Assembly (NCBI GenBank): GCA_036971715.1
Contig: JAVHJL010000005.1
Coordinates: 1,054,001 to 1,118,000 of the forward strand
DNA: 64,000 nucleotides
Direction: 5' to 3'
From: Arthrobotrys musiformis
Taxonomy: Eukaryota; Ascomycota; Orbiliomycetes; Orbiliales; Orbiliaceae
Shown here piece by piece: positions 47,098 through 58,245 of this stretch (its first letter is position 1; every line of letters starts with the position of its first letter). The notes beneath the pieces were generated by a model. It searched no databases. It was given only the letters and a program-made list of their open reading frames with translations, and had not been told where the DNA came from. Made by a program: the position numbers and the translations under genes.

Positions 47098-50000
47098 ATG
47101 GGTCCAAAGAACCAATATACCGCGTACCCCCGCGAGTTTGACGAATCCGACATCGATCGTACACCCGAGTACGAGGCGTTCATCGAGGAGATTCGTAAAC
47201 TACAGGAGGAACGAGGGCATGTCTCTACCCATCCATCCATTCGTTCATCTGTCCATCCATCCATTTACCTACCCATTCATCCATCCATGCATCGCCATCT
47301 CTTATCGTAGTATCCATCTAAATAAGTACTTAGCTAACTCTAAAATAATAATTGCAGTGTCACCCACTTAGGAAATCTTGAGCCCGATTTGCAAAGGAAG
47401 AAGGTTGATTTGTTCAAGCTCTACAAGAACATCGTCGAACGTGGCGGATATAGCACTGTCTCGAATACCACAGGTACACACTCACACACACACATACCCA
47501 CCAACACCCTTACTCATTGCTGGCACCTCTTCGGACACATCTACACCTACATATCCCCAGTCACGATCTTTAGTTGGGTACTTTGGCGACTTGGGTAACT
47601 CGGCTGACCATGCTATTCGTCTTCATCAGGACTTTGGAAGGAGCTGGCCGTCCAATTCAACCCCCCTCAACACAACACCAACATCGGCTTCGTCCTCAAA
47701 ACCATATATTGGAGGAATCTCGCGTATGTTCTACACTCTACCTATATCATCCCGGCGCCGTTATTTGCTTGCGAATGAGTGGTGTTGCTGACAAAAGTTG
47801 TGTTTTTTTGAATTGGCGGATAGGGCATACGAATGCATCCACCATTGGGGCAAAGAGGCTCCTAAGCCGGAGATACTGGAGCACGTCTCCGCTGCCGGGG
47901 CCGACCTGGTTGGGAAGACTGCTCCCCCGGCAGCCGCAGAGCCCAGCACCCCGGGTCTCTTAACTAGAGGTAGAACAGGGACCGAAGACGCTGCTGCTGC
48001 ATCATCTCCATCAGGTAGAACCCTACGTGAAGCTCCGCTCAAGAGGCAGTTCTTTCAACCCCCCGTTCAGACCCCCAAACCACGAAACATTCAAACGCCT
48101 TCACAGCCTTCTCCCACTCCACAAACAATCGTCAACGGAAAAAATTCGACCCCCGGTAACTCTTCTTCGAACAACAGTATGGTGTCCTTTCCACCATCCA
48201 ATCTGCCTCCTCTGCCTCCTCTGGTCATCACACCTATTTCCACTCCATATAGCAACCCTCAAAATTTCGTCCAGCCGGCACCAGCTCCTCCAATCCCCTC
48301 CGTTTCGCAACAGCTTCCCGCCAATCATAGCATCACTGATACACATAGAGCTTCGATGAGTCTGGCGAGCAAGGTCCCTATGGATGTAGCCTGGGCTCTG
48401 CGATATCTTCTCGATAGATCTTGTCACCCACAGCTCCAGACCCTCCGACTAAGAGAAGAAGTCCCTATCGGAGGCTACCTCCTTGATTTGATTGCTGCTT
48501 GCGTCGACGCCGTTAATGACGGACAGGTCGGAAAGGCTGCCATTCCATGGAAACCTTCCCTCTACGACCCAGCTTCCAAGGTCGACCTTACCTCATACAA
48601 CAAACTTGCTGGTACTCTGGAGACTCAGGAGTGGGTTACAATGATGGAATACGGTCTTCACGCATCTGAGATTCTGCGAAATCTCACAACAAACCCACAA
48701 AATTTCCCGCTAATCCAAGAAAACGTTCGATACCTACTTCAATACCGATCTGATGCCTTTCAAATCCTGCTTGGAGCACTAAGAACCCCTCGTGATAACC
48801 GATATGTCGATCTTCAAACGGTCTGTTTGCAGGTTTTGGAGTCAGTCTTGCGTGTTGTCCAGCATGACCAAGAGGCCGAGCTGGTGGACTTGCTTTGGCC
48901 CATCATTCTAGATAACAACCAAACCATGGTAGTGTCGGCCCTTAATATCTTGGTCAACCTCTCCATGCAAGGCGGGGTTGCCTACATTGAGAACACGCCG
49001 CCCAACGTCTTGGAACATCTAGGAAACCTCCTCATGGTACCCAACGAGGCTCTCCTTGTCCCAGTTCTCGACTTTCTGTACCATTACACTCTAACCGCGG
49101 CGAATGTTGACGCTCTATTCTCAAAAAACCGAGCTTACGAAATAGTAGAACAGCTGGGCCGACTCCTTTCCTACGGCATGGTGAAAATCTCACCACCAAT
49201 AAATTCCACCCCTCCAAGGCCGGAACCAAGAAAGCCAGTCCCGGAGGTCACGCCTAATATTCCAAATGACCTCTTAGACGACATACTTAAGTTGCCAGAG
49301 CCTCAAAGGGCCATTTGGTGGTATGAAACTAGCCCATTCCATCCCATAATCGAAATATGTTAACTCACGGATGGTGTCTAGGATGCGTTCGAGCTTCGAA
49401 GCTAACTCTCAGAGCGAGATCACACAAATCGCCCTCTGGCAAGCATATCAGCAGAGGTTCGCTGGCTACATTAGTTCTGGGCCTAAGCCGCAGCAGATGC
49501 TTATCGCCAACGATTTTATTAAGAATGTTAGCACGGCATTCCCATCGGCTAAGCCACAAATGATAAAGGGCGAGAATGGACAATCCAATAGGTTTGTCAT
49601 CAATGGTATCGCTCCACGCGAGTCACCCATGGGCCTGGACTTTAATACATATCTGAAGTGTGAGTGGCGTGTGGCTGTAACCAATGGTACTACCCAAGCA
49701 GCTCCTTCAAAGGGGTCTACTAAGGCCTGCGACGATTTCTTCCCGAGCGCAGCAGAGCTTTTCTGCCACGTTCGCGATAATCACACCTTTCTCAAGAAAG
49801 GCTCCGAAATCACGGAGCAGAAGTGCGCCTTCAAGACGTGTACGAAGTTCAATACGGAACCAACGAGGAGCAAGCAAGATTTCTTCTCCCATCTTCTTGG
49901 CCACATGCCCGCTAAGAAAAAGGAACCGGTTATCAGGTACTCTAATGGCGAAATCCATAAACCGGCGCCTGCAATCAAGAAGCCACAGGAAGTTCCGATT

Positions 50001-50318
50001 CTAGGACACCATCCTATCCCCTGGACTATTGAGCTCCCTGCACGGGAGCTACCGGATAGCTACGGCGTCTACGTGATGGCTGCAAAGGTCCTACTGAACA
50101 TCAGCAAGGTCCAGTCATCCGGCGCCGGGGGCCTGCTTTTGCTCAAAAACAGGCTAGCCGAGAAGATAGCATCCAGCCGAAACCAGTACTTGGTATCTAT
50201 TCTTTGCGATATCATAAGCAACATCACTCAACACTCCCAGCGAGGTGCAAAGGACGACGTTCCGATGGCCGATGGCATGGACGATTCGGATGGATCACCA
50301 TACCCGATCGCTGTTTAA
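47098..50318 (+). CDS. RSC9: Rsc9-like ARID subunit of the RSC chromatin remodeller
   Basis: Exons 47098..47216, 47358..47473, 47630..47723, 47824..49320, 49382..50318; 920 aa. Intron 1 has a GC donor (AGG|GCATGT at 47217); this is the only choice that joins EERG to VTHLGNLEPD in frame. The ARID domain spans exons 1-4: PEYEAFIEEIRKLQ, KKVDLFKLYKNIVERGGY, GLWKELAVQF, IGFVLKTIYWRNLAAYE. A Pro/Ser-rich linker follows. Then an armadillo-like helical region (EWVTMMEYGLHASEILRNLT, LNILVNLSMQGG). The RFX-like segment and a C2H2-type finger pattern come near the end (ELFCHVRDNHTF and KCAFKTCTKFN...HLLGH). The gene order of domains matches fungal Rsc9. Nuclear. Confidence 0.9.
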
Positions 50319-51109
50319 TCGAGCTATCCAACGTATACTAACCTTTCAAGCAGCCGATCCCCGTATCCCTAAAATAAGATATCCTTAATACATGCCTCAC
50401 CTTCCTCCTTTTGTTTCTTTTTGTTCCTTATTTTCTCTCACAATATCCCCTTTTTTTCCTTCATGCTTTACGGATTCAAAGGCATTAGAGGCGTTATTTT
50501 GAAAAGTAATGCCGATATTTTCAATAAATCATCTTTTTTTTTTTTTTTTTGGCTCCGAGCGCATACCTAGTTAGTCGCTCGGGGTTATCTGTATCATCAG
50601 GAGGTGTTCTTTTAGCTCGAGAGGCGTTTTCACTTTTTTTTTTTTTTTTTTCCATTATTATTTGTGTCTCTTCCCCATAACTGGTTACAATAATAATGTG
50701 TGAAAGACAAAATTTTCCTTCCCGAAGAATGCACATGTATGTAATGGAGGGAGCGTTTCGTGGTGGGGGAATCAATGCAATGCTTCGGTCCAGACCACCA
50801 TATTATGACAAATATGCATACCATCATAGGCGGTCATCCACCTCAGCGTAAAAGCACCCCGACTCCGGCGCCAGAAAACCATCCAAACGACAGGTCTTGG
50901 CGGCGCTGCAACACAGAAACGACGACAAAACGTAGGACAGCTTTGGCTTAGCTACCCCCAAGTTTAAGAAAGAGTGGGATTTCGGGGACCTTTTGTGACG
51001 TAAACTTGTCTTGCGATACCTAGCCTGGGGACCTAATTGATTCCACCGCTTTCGACAATCTCTTTTCTTATTTTTTAAAAAAAATTTTAAATTTGTTTTT
51101 CTGTTTTGG
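50319..51109. other. Intergenic region between RSC9 and MET22
   Basis: About 0.8 kb. Two T-tracts (50532-50550 and 50634-50651). No gene. Confidence 0.5.
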
Positions 51110-52582
51110 ATGGGAGGGTCTGCTAAGAAGCCCCCACAGCTTACCCCCAGAACCGCCATCCCGCTCCCCATATCCGTAGCCATCAACTACATCCTCCCCG
51201 TAATCCTGGCCGTCGTTATCATCGGTGCGGTGGCTCCTCAGACGGTTTTTCGGGTTCAAGCTTCCATAACCCGGTTTACGAGCGGTATTTGCAAAAACGG
51301 AGGGTTTGTTTGTGGTGCTATCGGGTATCGGTATACTAGTGCTTCTCCCATTGGGATAATTTCTCGGACGATGGCTTCTTCTTCTTCTACTGCTGGGGAG
51401 TTACCGTTTGCGAGGGAACGGAGGGTGGCGGAGTTGGCGGTTCAGAGGGCTGCGGTGCTCTCCAGGGCGGTTTATAATTCGAAGGTTAAGGGGACTGTTG
51501 AGAAGAGTGATAATAGTCCTGTTACTAGTATGTTTTCCCCCATTTCTACGCTCTTTTTTGTTCTTCTTCTAGATATATCATGGGCGTATTCTAATCGCTG
51601 GTGTGAACATAGTCGCGGACTTTGGAGCACAAGCCCTCGTGTTTGCAAGTCTTCACAAGAACTTCCCGGATGATAACATCATCGGTGAAGAGGACTCCGC
51701 GGACCTTCGGTCGAATGGGGAGCTTAGTTCTTTGGTATTCAAAACTGTGACTGAAGCTTTATACGCCAATGCTACGGGGCAGTCATCATCGGATGAGTTG
51801 GGGGTTATTAGCGATGAAGCTGAGATGTTGGATTTGATCGATAAAGGGGGTTGTACGGATAGCGCGAAGGGGAGGGTGTGGGCTTTGGATCCTATCGATG
51901 GGACGAAGGGGTTTTTGAGGGGGGGTCAGTATGCTATCGCGCTTGGATTGTTGGTCGATGGGGTTGTGCAGGTTGGTGTGCTTGGGTGCCCGAACCTTGG
52001 GGGGGAAGGTGGGGTGCTGTTGAGTGCTGTGAGGGGGCAGGGGAGCGTTTTGGTGAGTTTCTTCTACTAATGCATACCGCTAGGTTTGGGATGTTAATGT
52101 ATTTGTGATAGAGGCCGTTGACGGCGGATTTCTCGACCACTGATCCCTCGCGGGTGACGATGAATCCCATAACCACGCCCTCCGAGGCTACTTTCTGCGA
52201 GGGTGTGGAAACTGGACACTCGAATCACAATCTCCAAGCCAAAATCGCAGCCGGGCTGGGGATCACAAAACCCTCGGTTCGGTATGATAGTCAAGCTAAA
52301 TACGCCGCTCTAGCTATGGGACAGGCAGAAATATATCTGCGTCTACCCAGCAGCATGAAATACGAGGAGAAAATATGGGATCATGCTGCTGGAAGTTTGG
52401 TGGTTGAGGAGGCCGGGGGGTTGGCTGTGGATATGTATGGTGATCAATTGGATTTTACGGTAGGGAGGACGTTTAAGAGGAACAAAGGGGTTATTGTTAT
52501 GCCGAAAGCGATTTCAGAGGAGGTTATTAGGGTTGTGAGGGAGGTTGCGGTTGAGGCTTACGGGACGAAGAGCTCCTTGTGA
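51110..52582 (+). CDS. MET22: 3'(2'),5'-bisphosphate nucleotidase (Met22/Hal2)
   Basis: Hydrolyses 3'-phosphoadenosine 5'-phosphate to AMP, relieving inhibition of sulfate assimilation and RNA processing; the yeast enzyme is the Li+/Na+ target. Exons 51110 (or 51371)..51527, 51613..52052, 52112..52582. From ATG 51371 the product is 355 aa, almost exactly yeast length, opening MASSSSTAGELPFARERRVAELAVQRA. Metal-site motifs are IGEED, DPIDGTKGFLRGGQYAIALG and IWDHAAGSLVVEEAGG. The frame is open back to ATG 51110, adding 87 residues with a strongly hydrophobic helix (SVAINYILPVILAVVIIGAV). The upstream ATG has T at -3, the downstream one A at -3. Which start is used is uncertain; coordinates give the longer form. 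Confidence 0.93.
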
Positions 52583-52757
52583 AGGAAAGGCTGTAGGTAT
52601 CTATTTAGATATGGGAATTGCAAATTACTTTGCTACTTATATACAGCTCTAAGAGGTAGAGCGCCTGAGATACATGAAAAATAATTATAGTACATAAAAG
52701 TAGTTGCCCTTTGCAATATATACACGACAAACATGAAGGAGAAGAGAGAAAAAGGAT

Positions 52758-53522
52758 CTATTTGATCTTCTTCGCCTTCAACTTGATCGTTTCATCGTTC
52801 ACAAATATTCCTTTACCCTTATACGGCTCAGGAACTCTCCACCGTCTAATCTCAGCCGCAAAACTATTCACCACCTCTTTATTAATCCCTTCCAACAACA
52901 ACCTCGTCGGCACGGGGGCGGAAGCCGTAACCCCCTCCGGAACAGGCAGCATAATCGGATGCGAATACCCCAACTTCAAATTCACAATCTTCCTACCCTC
53001 GTTGAACCTCCCCGAGCCATCTTGAACGATAGCACGGTAACCCACACCCACGAATCGGAGTAGTGCCGCATGGCCCTCCGTAACGCCTAGGATGTGATTG
53101 GCGAGTAATGCGCGGGCGGTGCCCCACATCTGACGTTGCGGTTTATCATTCGGTTCGTTGACGGTGATTATTACTTTTGAGGATTTGATTTCCGAGTCCT
53201 TGGGTGGTGAGGCGATGGTGAGGTTTAGGAAGTGGGGGATGGGGATTGTGACTTGGCCCAGGGGACCTTCGACGGTTACTGTTCGCTGTGGGAGGGTGCG
53301 GGTTGCGTGACGGGGTGGTGGGGGGTTGTAGATGCTCAGTTTTACGGATTCGGGGATTATGAGCGGGGAGGAGCCGACTTTTGAGGATAGAGGGTTTGTG
53401 GTGGAGAATTGGCGGTGGGTAAGAGGGGTTTTGGGGGTGCTTGTGAGGCATTGGCGGCAGATGGAGGGGGTGTCGAGGAGGGAGAGGCGCGAGAAGCGGG
53501 TTCGGAGGGATGTGGTTGACAT
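52758..53522 (-). CDS. MRPL6: Mitochondrial ribosomal protein uL6m
   Basis: Large-subunit mitoribosomal protein of the L6 family. Single exon, 254 aa. The N-terminal ~50 residues (MSTTSLRTRFSRLSLL...QFSTTNP) form a typical presequence. The L6 repeats follow, with VEGPLGQVTIPIP and the diagnostic C-terminal VGVGYRAIVQD, LKLGYSHPIMLPVPEGV, and EIRRWRVPEPYKGKGIFVNDE motif. It converges on MET22 (175 bp between stops) and shares an upstream region with CWC25. Confidence 0.94.
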   Translation of the reverse strand: MSTTSLRTRFSRLSLLDTPSICRQCLTSTPKTPLTHRQFSTTNPLSSKVGSSPLIIPESVKLSIYNPPPPRHATRTLPQRTVTVEGPLGQVTIPIPHFLNLTIASPPKDSEIKSSKVIITVNEPNDKPQRQMWGTARALLANHILGVTEGHAALLRFVGVGYRAIVQDGSGRFNEGRKIVNLKLGYSHPIMLPVPEGVTASAPVPTRLLLEGINKEVVNSFAAEIRRWRVPEPYKGKGIFVNDETIKLKAKKIK

Positions 53523-54094
53523 TGTTTTGGTGTTTATTGGTATTAGAGGTTATGTTGATGTCATGTTCGGGTTTGTGAAGGTGGAGGAGCAAGGTAGGCC
53601 AATTGGCTCTGGGACCTTGAAGTTCGAGAATCTTGAGGTTGAAGTTGAGGTTGAAGTTGAAGTTGAAGTTGAAGCTTGGAAGGTTGTCGCTAATCGGATC
53701 TCGAAATGTTGAAAAATGCGAATGTCAAAATTACCCAAAGAGGAAATTAATATTTAATCAGCCTTGTTTCCTAATGTAGTAACTGTTTGCTCTGCCGTGT
53801 TTGCCCTTTTCGCTGTGCCACCGAGGCCTTGTTGGTGTCGCGGCAAATGGATGAGTGCATCTCTCTCTCATGCTCATTCCCATCCACCTTCAAATTCCTC
53901 CCTCCACCATCAACATCCTCCATCATCATCAACATCCACCATCATCACCGCAGCTACCACAGCTGCCACCAGCATCTGAATCGACATCAGAATAATCACC
54001 ATCACTACTCCTCCAGCTCCCTACACACTTACACAAACCTACATATTCTACATCTAGCAAGCAGCGACGTGCTCAACGTCCACCACAACCAACC
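53523..54094. promoter_or_regulatory. Shared upstream region of divergent MRPL6 and CWC25
   Basis: 572 bp between two start codons that point away from each other. It contains a GAAGTT/GAGGTT hexanucleotide run (about 53635-53675), then a CAT/CCA-rich leader before CWC25. Confidence 0.5.
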
Positions 54095-55498
54095 ATGGGT
54101 GGCGACCTCAACCTCAAAAAATCATGGCATCCAAACCTCCTCAAGAACCAAGAGCGTGTCTACGAGGAGGAAATGAAAGCGCTCAAAGAACGAAAACTCA
54201 TCGAGCAAATGCGTAAAGAACGAGCCGAGGAACGTCAACTCCAGGAACTCCAAGAAATTCAAGAAGCAGCCGGTGGGAAGAAACGACCCGATCGTGTGGA
54301 CTGGATGTATGCCGGTCCCTCGTCCAATGAGAATGGCCCCGTTAGCGAAGAACTCGAGGGTTATCTGTTGGGTAAACGTAGGGTGGATCAGATTTTGAAG
54401 GGGAAGGAGGAGGAGGAGACGTCGGCTTTGAAGAAGGATGCTGGGGAGGCGAGTTTTATGGCGGTGCAGAATGCGAATACGGCTAGAGATACGGCGAATA
54501 AGATCAGAGAGGATCCCATGTTAGCGATCAAGAAGAGGGAACAGGCCGCTTTGGAAGCCGCGATGAACGATCCCAGTGTTAGGAGAATGATGTTGAAGGA
54601 GTCTGGCACCGACGGGAGGAAGGAAAGGGAGAAGGATCGCCACAGAGATAAAGACAGGGAAAGGGAAAGAGACGAAGATAGGGACCGCAAGCATAGGTCT
54701 TCGAGACACGATGAGGACCGACACCGACACAGAGATAAGGATAGGGATCGCAGCCGTGATCGAAAGCACCATAGATCCCACCGAGACCGGGACGACGAAC
54801 ATCACAGGTCCTCGCACCGAGACCGAGACCGAGACCGAAATGACGAAGACCGACACAAGAGCAGCCGGCATCACCGCCGCAGCTCGAGGTCTCGTTCTCC
54901 CCGCCGACGTGATGAAAAGAAGGCTCGTTCGCGCTCACCACGGCCTTCGAGGGATGAGAAGAGGACTCGCTCGCGCTCCCCACGACCCTCAAGGGATGAG
55001 AAGAGGGCTCGTTCGCGCTCCCCACGACCGTCGAGGGATGAAAAGCGTTCCCGTTCTCCAAAGAGGTCTCGTGAGGAACGTCACCAATCTGGAAGCCATT
55101 CGCCGATTCATCACTCCAGAACGGCCTCCCCAGCTCCTTACAAGCAACGCGAACGCTCGCCCCCAAGCTACACACGCCGAAATAACGACCGCCGTCCAGC
55201 TCCTCCACCACCCAAACCTAATCAAGCGGAAGACGATAGAGCTGCCAGACTTGCTGCCATGCAAGCTGATGCATCCGATCTCGACGAAGCCCGCAACCGG
55301 CGTCTCGCTGCGCTAGCGGAGCGTGATCGCCAAGAGAAAGAACAGGACGACTCTACCAGACGAAATAACGCCAAATGGGGCGGTAAGGGCTCGTTTATCA
55401 CTGGTCTGAACCAACATGCCGGAAATCTTGATCTCGCGGAGCGAGTTAGGCGTGGCAAGGGAAGCAGAAACTTCGTCCGTGTTGGAGGGGATGATTAA
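54095..55498 (+). CDS. CWC25: Pre-mRNA-splicing factor Cwc25
   Basis: Step-1 splicing factor that binds the Prp2-activated spliceosome and helps dock the branch site. Single exon, 467 aa. The N-terminus MGGDLNLKKSWHPNLLKNQE with the following RVYEEEMKALKERKLIEQ helix is the Cwc25/Cir_N signature, then RPDRVDWMYAGP and a conserved LLGKRRVDQIL. The middle is a long Arg/Asp/Glu/His-rich region followed by an RS region with three near-identical 42-bp repeats (54923-55048), encoding SRSPRPSRDEKR units. The C-terminus ends in the family's RRNNAKWGGKGSFI-like motif. Longer than the yeast protein, as in other filamentous fungi. Confidence 0.94.
   Translation: MGGDLNLKKSWHPNLLKNQERVYEEEMKALKERKLIEQMRKERAEERQLQELQEIQEAAGGKKRPDRVDWMYAGPSSNENGPVSEELEGYLLGKRRVDQILKGKEEEETSALKKDAGEASFMAVQNANTARDTANKIREDPMLAIKKREQAALEAAMNDPSVRRMMLKESGTDGRKEREKDRHRDKDRERERDEDRDRKHRSSRHDEDRHRHRDKDRDRSRDRKHHRSHRDRDDEHHRSSHRDRDRDRNDEDRHKSSRHHRRSSRSRSPRRRDEKKARSRSPRPSRDEKRTRSRSPRPSRDEKRARSRSPRPSRDEKRSRSPKRSREERHQSGSHSPIHHSRTASPAPYKQRERSPPSYTRRNNDRRPAPPPPKPNQAEDDRAARLAAMQADASDLDEARNRRLAALAERDRQEKEQDDSTRRNNAKWGGKGSFITGLNQHAGNLDLAERVRRGKGSRNFVRVGGDD
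54923..55048 (+). repeat. Three 42-bp in-frame tandem repeats inside CWC25
   Basis: Units at 54923-54964, 54965-55006 and 55007-55048, each encoding a 14-residue Arg/Ser/Pro block ending DEKR. They differ at a few third positions only. Confidence 0.85.
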
Positions 55499-55851
55499 AT
55501 TCTATGTTTTTATTTCTCCTTATTGTTATTTTTCTTTTTTCAGACGTATGATGCATCGGGGAAGAAAGATTGTCACAAAGCACTAATTTTATAGCATATT
55601 CGAAGCGGAGTTTTGTGGCGTTATGAGGCACTGCCTGGATGGTGGACGTTATCCTTTCATATCATATCCTTGTTGAATGCAAGGGCTTTTTTACTGTTCT
55701 CGAAAATGTATATTAATTCGTCAACTTCTTGAATCGGAAGTGATTGTTTATTTCTATCCTTCTAAAACCTGCTCCCTATCTATCTGCCTTGTCACTGAAC
55801 GTAGGAATTCCGCTTGCCCTATCTCTGACGATGATTATGATGTCGATGTTT
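55499..55851. other. Intergenic region between convergent CWC25 and GSH2
   Basis: 353 bp of presumed 3' UTRs. No gene. Confidence 0.5.
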
Positions 55852-57444
55852 TTAATCTACGAGGACACAACTATCAACGCATCCAAACCCGGCTGCAACC
55901 CCTCCTTCTTCGCTGGAGCTGCCTTTCGTCCTCAGGAGCACACCAGCTTCTTCATTGTACATGATATCGATATCCCCGGGCTCGCCGTCCTCTGCATCTT
56001 TCCAAATGACAGCTCCGTAAACACCCAGTTCTCCCACCACCTTGCCCTGCATCATCTCCCCATTCCTCATCACCAAGTTCTCTATCTCAGGAGGTCGTAT
56101 CAACTCCATCAAGATATACCCTTGCCACTTCTCCTCCTCTAGTCCCCTTAAGAAGTCAGGAATCTTATCTTTATAGATATTATTCCCTCCACCTTCCCTC
56201 TGCGGTTTCAGCACAAATCTATGGGGCTCCTCAAACGCTAGTCTCCGCGCTTCCAATCCAGCCTCGGACTCGTCCATGGGGTATATCGCCGCAAAAGTCT
56301 CAAAGATCCTTTCCGCAACCCCTTCCTCACCTCTTTCGTTACCCATGAACTTCTCCAAATTCTTCTTTTCGGCGAGGACTTGCTGTACTTTCTTCGATCC
56401 GGCTAGTTGGGTTAAAATAGTAGGACACTTGATGGCTCTCGATTCCTCTATGAAGTACCTAGTATTCCACTCCTCTTGACCCGGGTAATCGCCCGGTCCG
56501 TACCCAGCCCTGAAATAAACCACAGAAATCTCATAAACCTGTTGTTTCCTCCCATCGAAGGCATGAGGCGGTACGAATAATAGTTCATAATTAGGCCGTA
56601 CGTGGTGGGTATACTTCCTGATCTCCTCAAGCGTGACTCTGAACACTCGAATGCCATACTTCTGCGTAAGGTGGTACTCCAACCATCTTTGATCGAACGC
56701 ATTCCTTTCACCGTCTTGTATTACGAACATTATCCCGTACGAAGAGTTCGGTCCGACGGACGCTGCGGTTTCGAGGGTGTATTTCGCATCCGCGGCGACG
56801 TCTTGGATGTACACCTCATGCGCCTTCGCCAGTCCCTCCGCCAACCGCTCCAGTGCTTCGTTCCGGGGTAATGACAGATCATTGATTAAATCCGCCGTAG
56901 GCGGGTACGCCCCGCTCCTCCACAGGTAACGGTGTAATTCGGATACTTTGGAAGCCAGGGCTCCGAAGGAACTGGCGATGGTGTTGAATTCCACCTGTCT
57001 GATCCCCACGGGGGATAATTCGGACTCGGATGTGTGAACCATGTAGTCGGAACGGAAGAGGCCGAGGGAGTATTTGTGGTGATAGCCGTTTTCGGATTTT
57101 AGACGGGTGTGGATGGCCCAGAGTTTTGAGATGAAGTCGTCGACGAGGGAGAGGGAGGTGCTTAGGTCGCCTAGCCATGATTGGTCGGATGCTACGCGGG
57201 CGTAGAGGAGGTTGCAGAAGGTTTGGAGGGAGCGGGCTTCTTCGAAGTGGGTTCGGGGGAAGGGGGAGGGCCAGAGGGTTACGGGGGCTGGTGTGGCGAG
57301 GGAGTTGGATGGGTTGGTGGGGATGAAGGTGGGGGCGGGGCGGACGATTAGGCCGTGGGACAGGGAGTAGTCGGTGAAGGAGGTGATGAGGTAGGAGAGC
57401 TGCTCCGCCGTGAGGTTCGGAGGGTAGGAAGGGTATAACGACAT
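55852..57444 (-). CDS. GSH2: Glutathione synthetase
   Basis: ATP-grasp enzyme that joins gamma-glutamylcysteine and glycine to give glutathione. Single exon, 530 aa. The start MSLYPSYPPNLTAEQLSYLITSFTDYSLSHGL matches the eukaryotic family. Conserved stretches: RQVEFNTIASSFGALASKVSELHRYL (substrate loop), MFVIQDGERNAFDQRWLEY, VYFRAGYGPGDY, the ATP-binding FVLKPQREGGGNNIY, and the C-terminal LLRTKGSSSEEGGVAAGFG. All catalytic segments appear intact. It converges on CWC25. Confidence 0.97.
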   Translation of the reverse strand: MSLYPSYPPNLTAEQLSYLITSFTDYSLSHGLIVRPAPTFIPTNPSNSLATPAPVTLWPSPFPRTHFEEARSLQTFCNLLYARVASDQSWLGDLSTSLSLVDDFISKLWAIHTRLKSENGYHHKYSLGLFRSDYMVHTSESELSPVGIRQVEFNTIASSFGALASKVSELHRYLWRSGAYPPTADLINDLSLPRNEALERLAEGLAKAHEVYIQDVAADAKYTLETAASVGPNSSYGIMFVIQDGERNAFDQRWLEYHLTQKYGIRVFRVTLEEIRKYTHHVRPNYELLFVPPHAFDGRKQQVYEISVVYFRAGYGPGDYPGQEEWNTRYFIEESRAIKCPTILTQLAGSKKVQQVLAEKKNLEKFMGNERGEEGVAERIFETFAAIYPMDESEAGLEARRLAFEEPHRFVLKPQREGGGNNIYKDKIPDFLRGLEEEKWQGYILMELIRPPEIENLVMRNGEMMQGKVVGELGVYGAVIWKDAEDGEPGDIDIMYNEEAGVLLRTKGSSSEEGGVAAGFGCVDSCVLVD

Positions 57445-57799
57445 GGCTTCCTTTTAGTATTTTATATTGAAGTTGGAGGAGGTTTTTTATATATAGTTTT
57501 GAAGGAATGGAGTATATTTTATATTGTCAATTGCGCAATGGCGGGGGGATATCGACATCTATTAAACCGAATCCGGGATGCGGGAGGAGTCGACAGGGTC
57601 GCCCGATTGGCTGAGCAGGGTTTCTTATACTTTGGTTGTGTTATACCATTGGAAACGAGGGAAATAAATAAGTACAGCAGACGAACATTGAAGCCGACGA
57701 ATACTACTGCAACATCATCGTCGCCTGTGTTTTCTGGGGTTTTATATTTCTATTTCTAATGGGACTCCAATCGGGGCGACTCTGATTTCAAAGCAGCCA
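57445..57799. other. GSH2 upstream region
   Basis: 355 bp. An 86-codon frame (57499-57759) shows nothing recognisable. Presumed GSH2 promoter. Confidence 0.45.
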
Positions 57800-58245
57800 A
57801 TGCCATCCGGGCTTGGAGCCCCAACGCAATATTTCCAACATTCCACAACTCAACCAGAACTTGGTTGTGTAAAGGCCGCCAGGATATTCCAAGGGGCACG
57901 AGCAATCGAGGTAGACGATGTCGGCGTAAGTTTTCCTTAAACTTTTTTTTTGGATAGTACTACAGTCCAATTTTATGACACTTGGAAAAAATCTAACATT
58001 TACATGTATAGCACTCAATATTAAATAATTGCGCTGTTGGGCATGTCTGGAAGTATTTCGAAGACGGCACCATGCCGGCCGGAACACCTTTTGCAAAGTG
58101 GAGGGTAATCCGTTCTTTTAATCACCGCACGTCTATAGATATGGGAAAGAGTGGAGGCTGTGCGTTGAACGCCTGGTATTCGTATTCTGGGATCAATTGT
58201 TCCGCTATATATAATTACTTGTATATATTTATTTGCAGAGGCTAA
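57800..58245 (+). pseudogene. Relic of a TAP-C / peptidase S33-type alpha/beta-hydrolase
   Basis: Two pieces join in frame: 57800-57925 and 58012-58245. The intron has a strong GTAAGT donor, a perfect CTAAC branch site 15 nt before its AG, and phase 0. Across the junction the product reads ARIFQGARAIEVDDVG|HSILNNCAVGHVWKYFEDG then TMPAGTPF, the layout of the C-terminal domain of fungal tripeptidyl aminopeptidase-like hydrolases (catalytic-His strand ending GHS, a Cys, a helix, then YF-DGT-P-GT). The preceding ~30 codons look more family-like in another frame (AIRAWSPNAIFPTF), suggesting a frameshift. No nucleophile-elbow domain exists upstream. It is therefore probably a truncated remnant. 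Assignment is by motif only. Confidence 0.45.

Noticed and set aside
54579..55211. 210-codon frame antisense to CWC25
   Set aside because: Product of the RS/RD repeat composition; no independent features.
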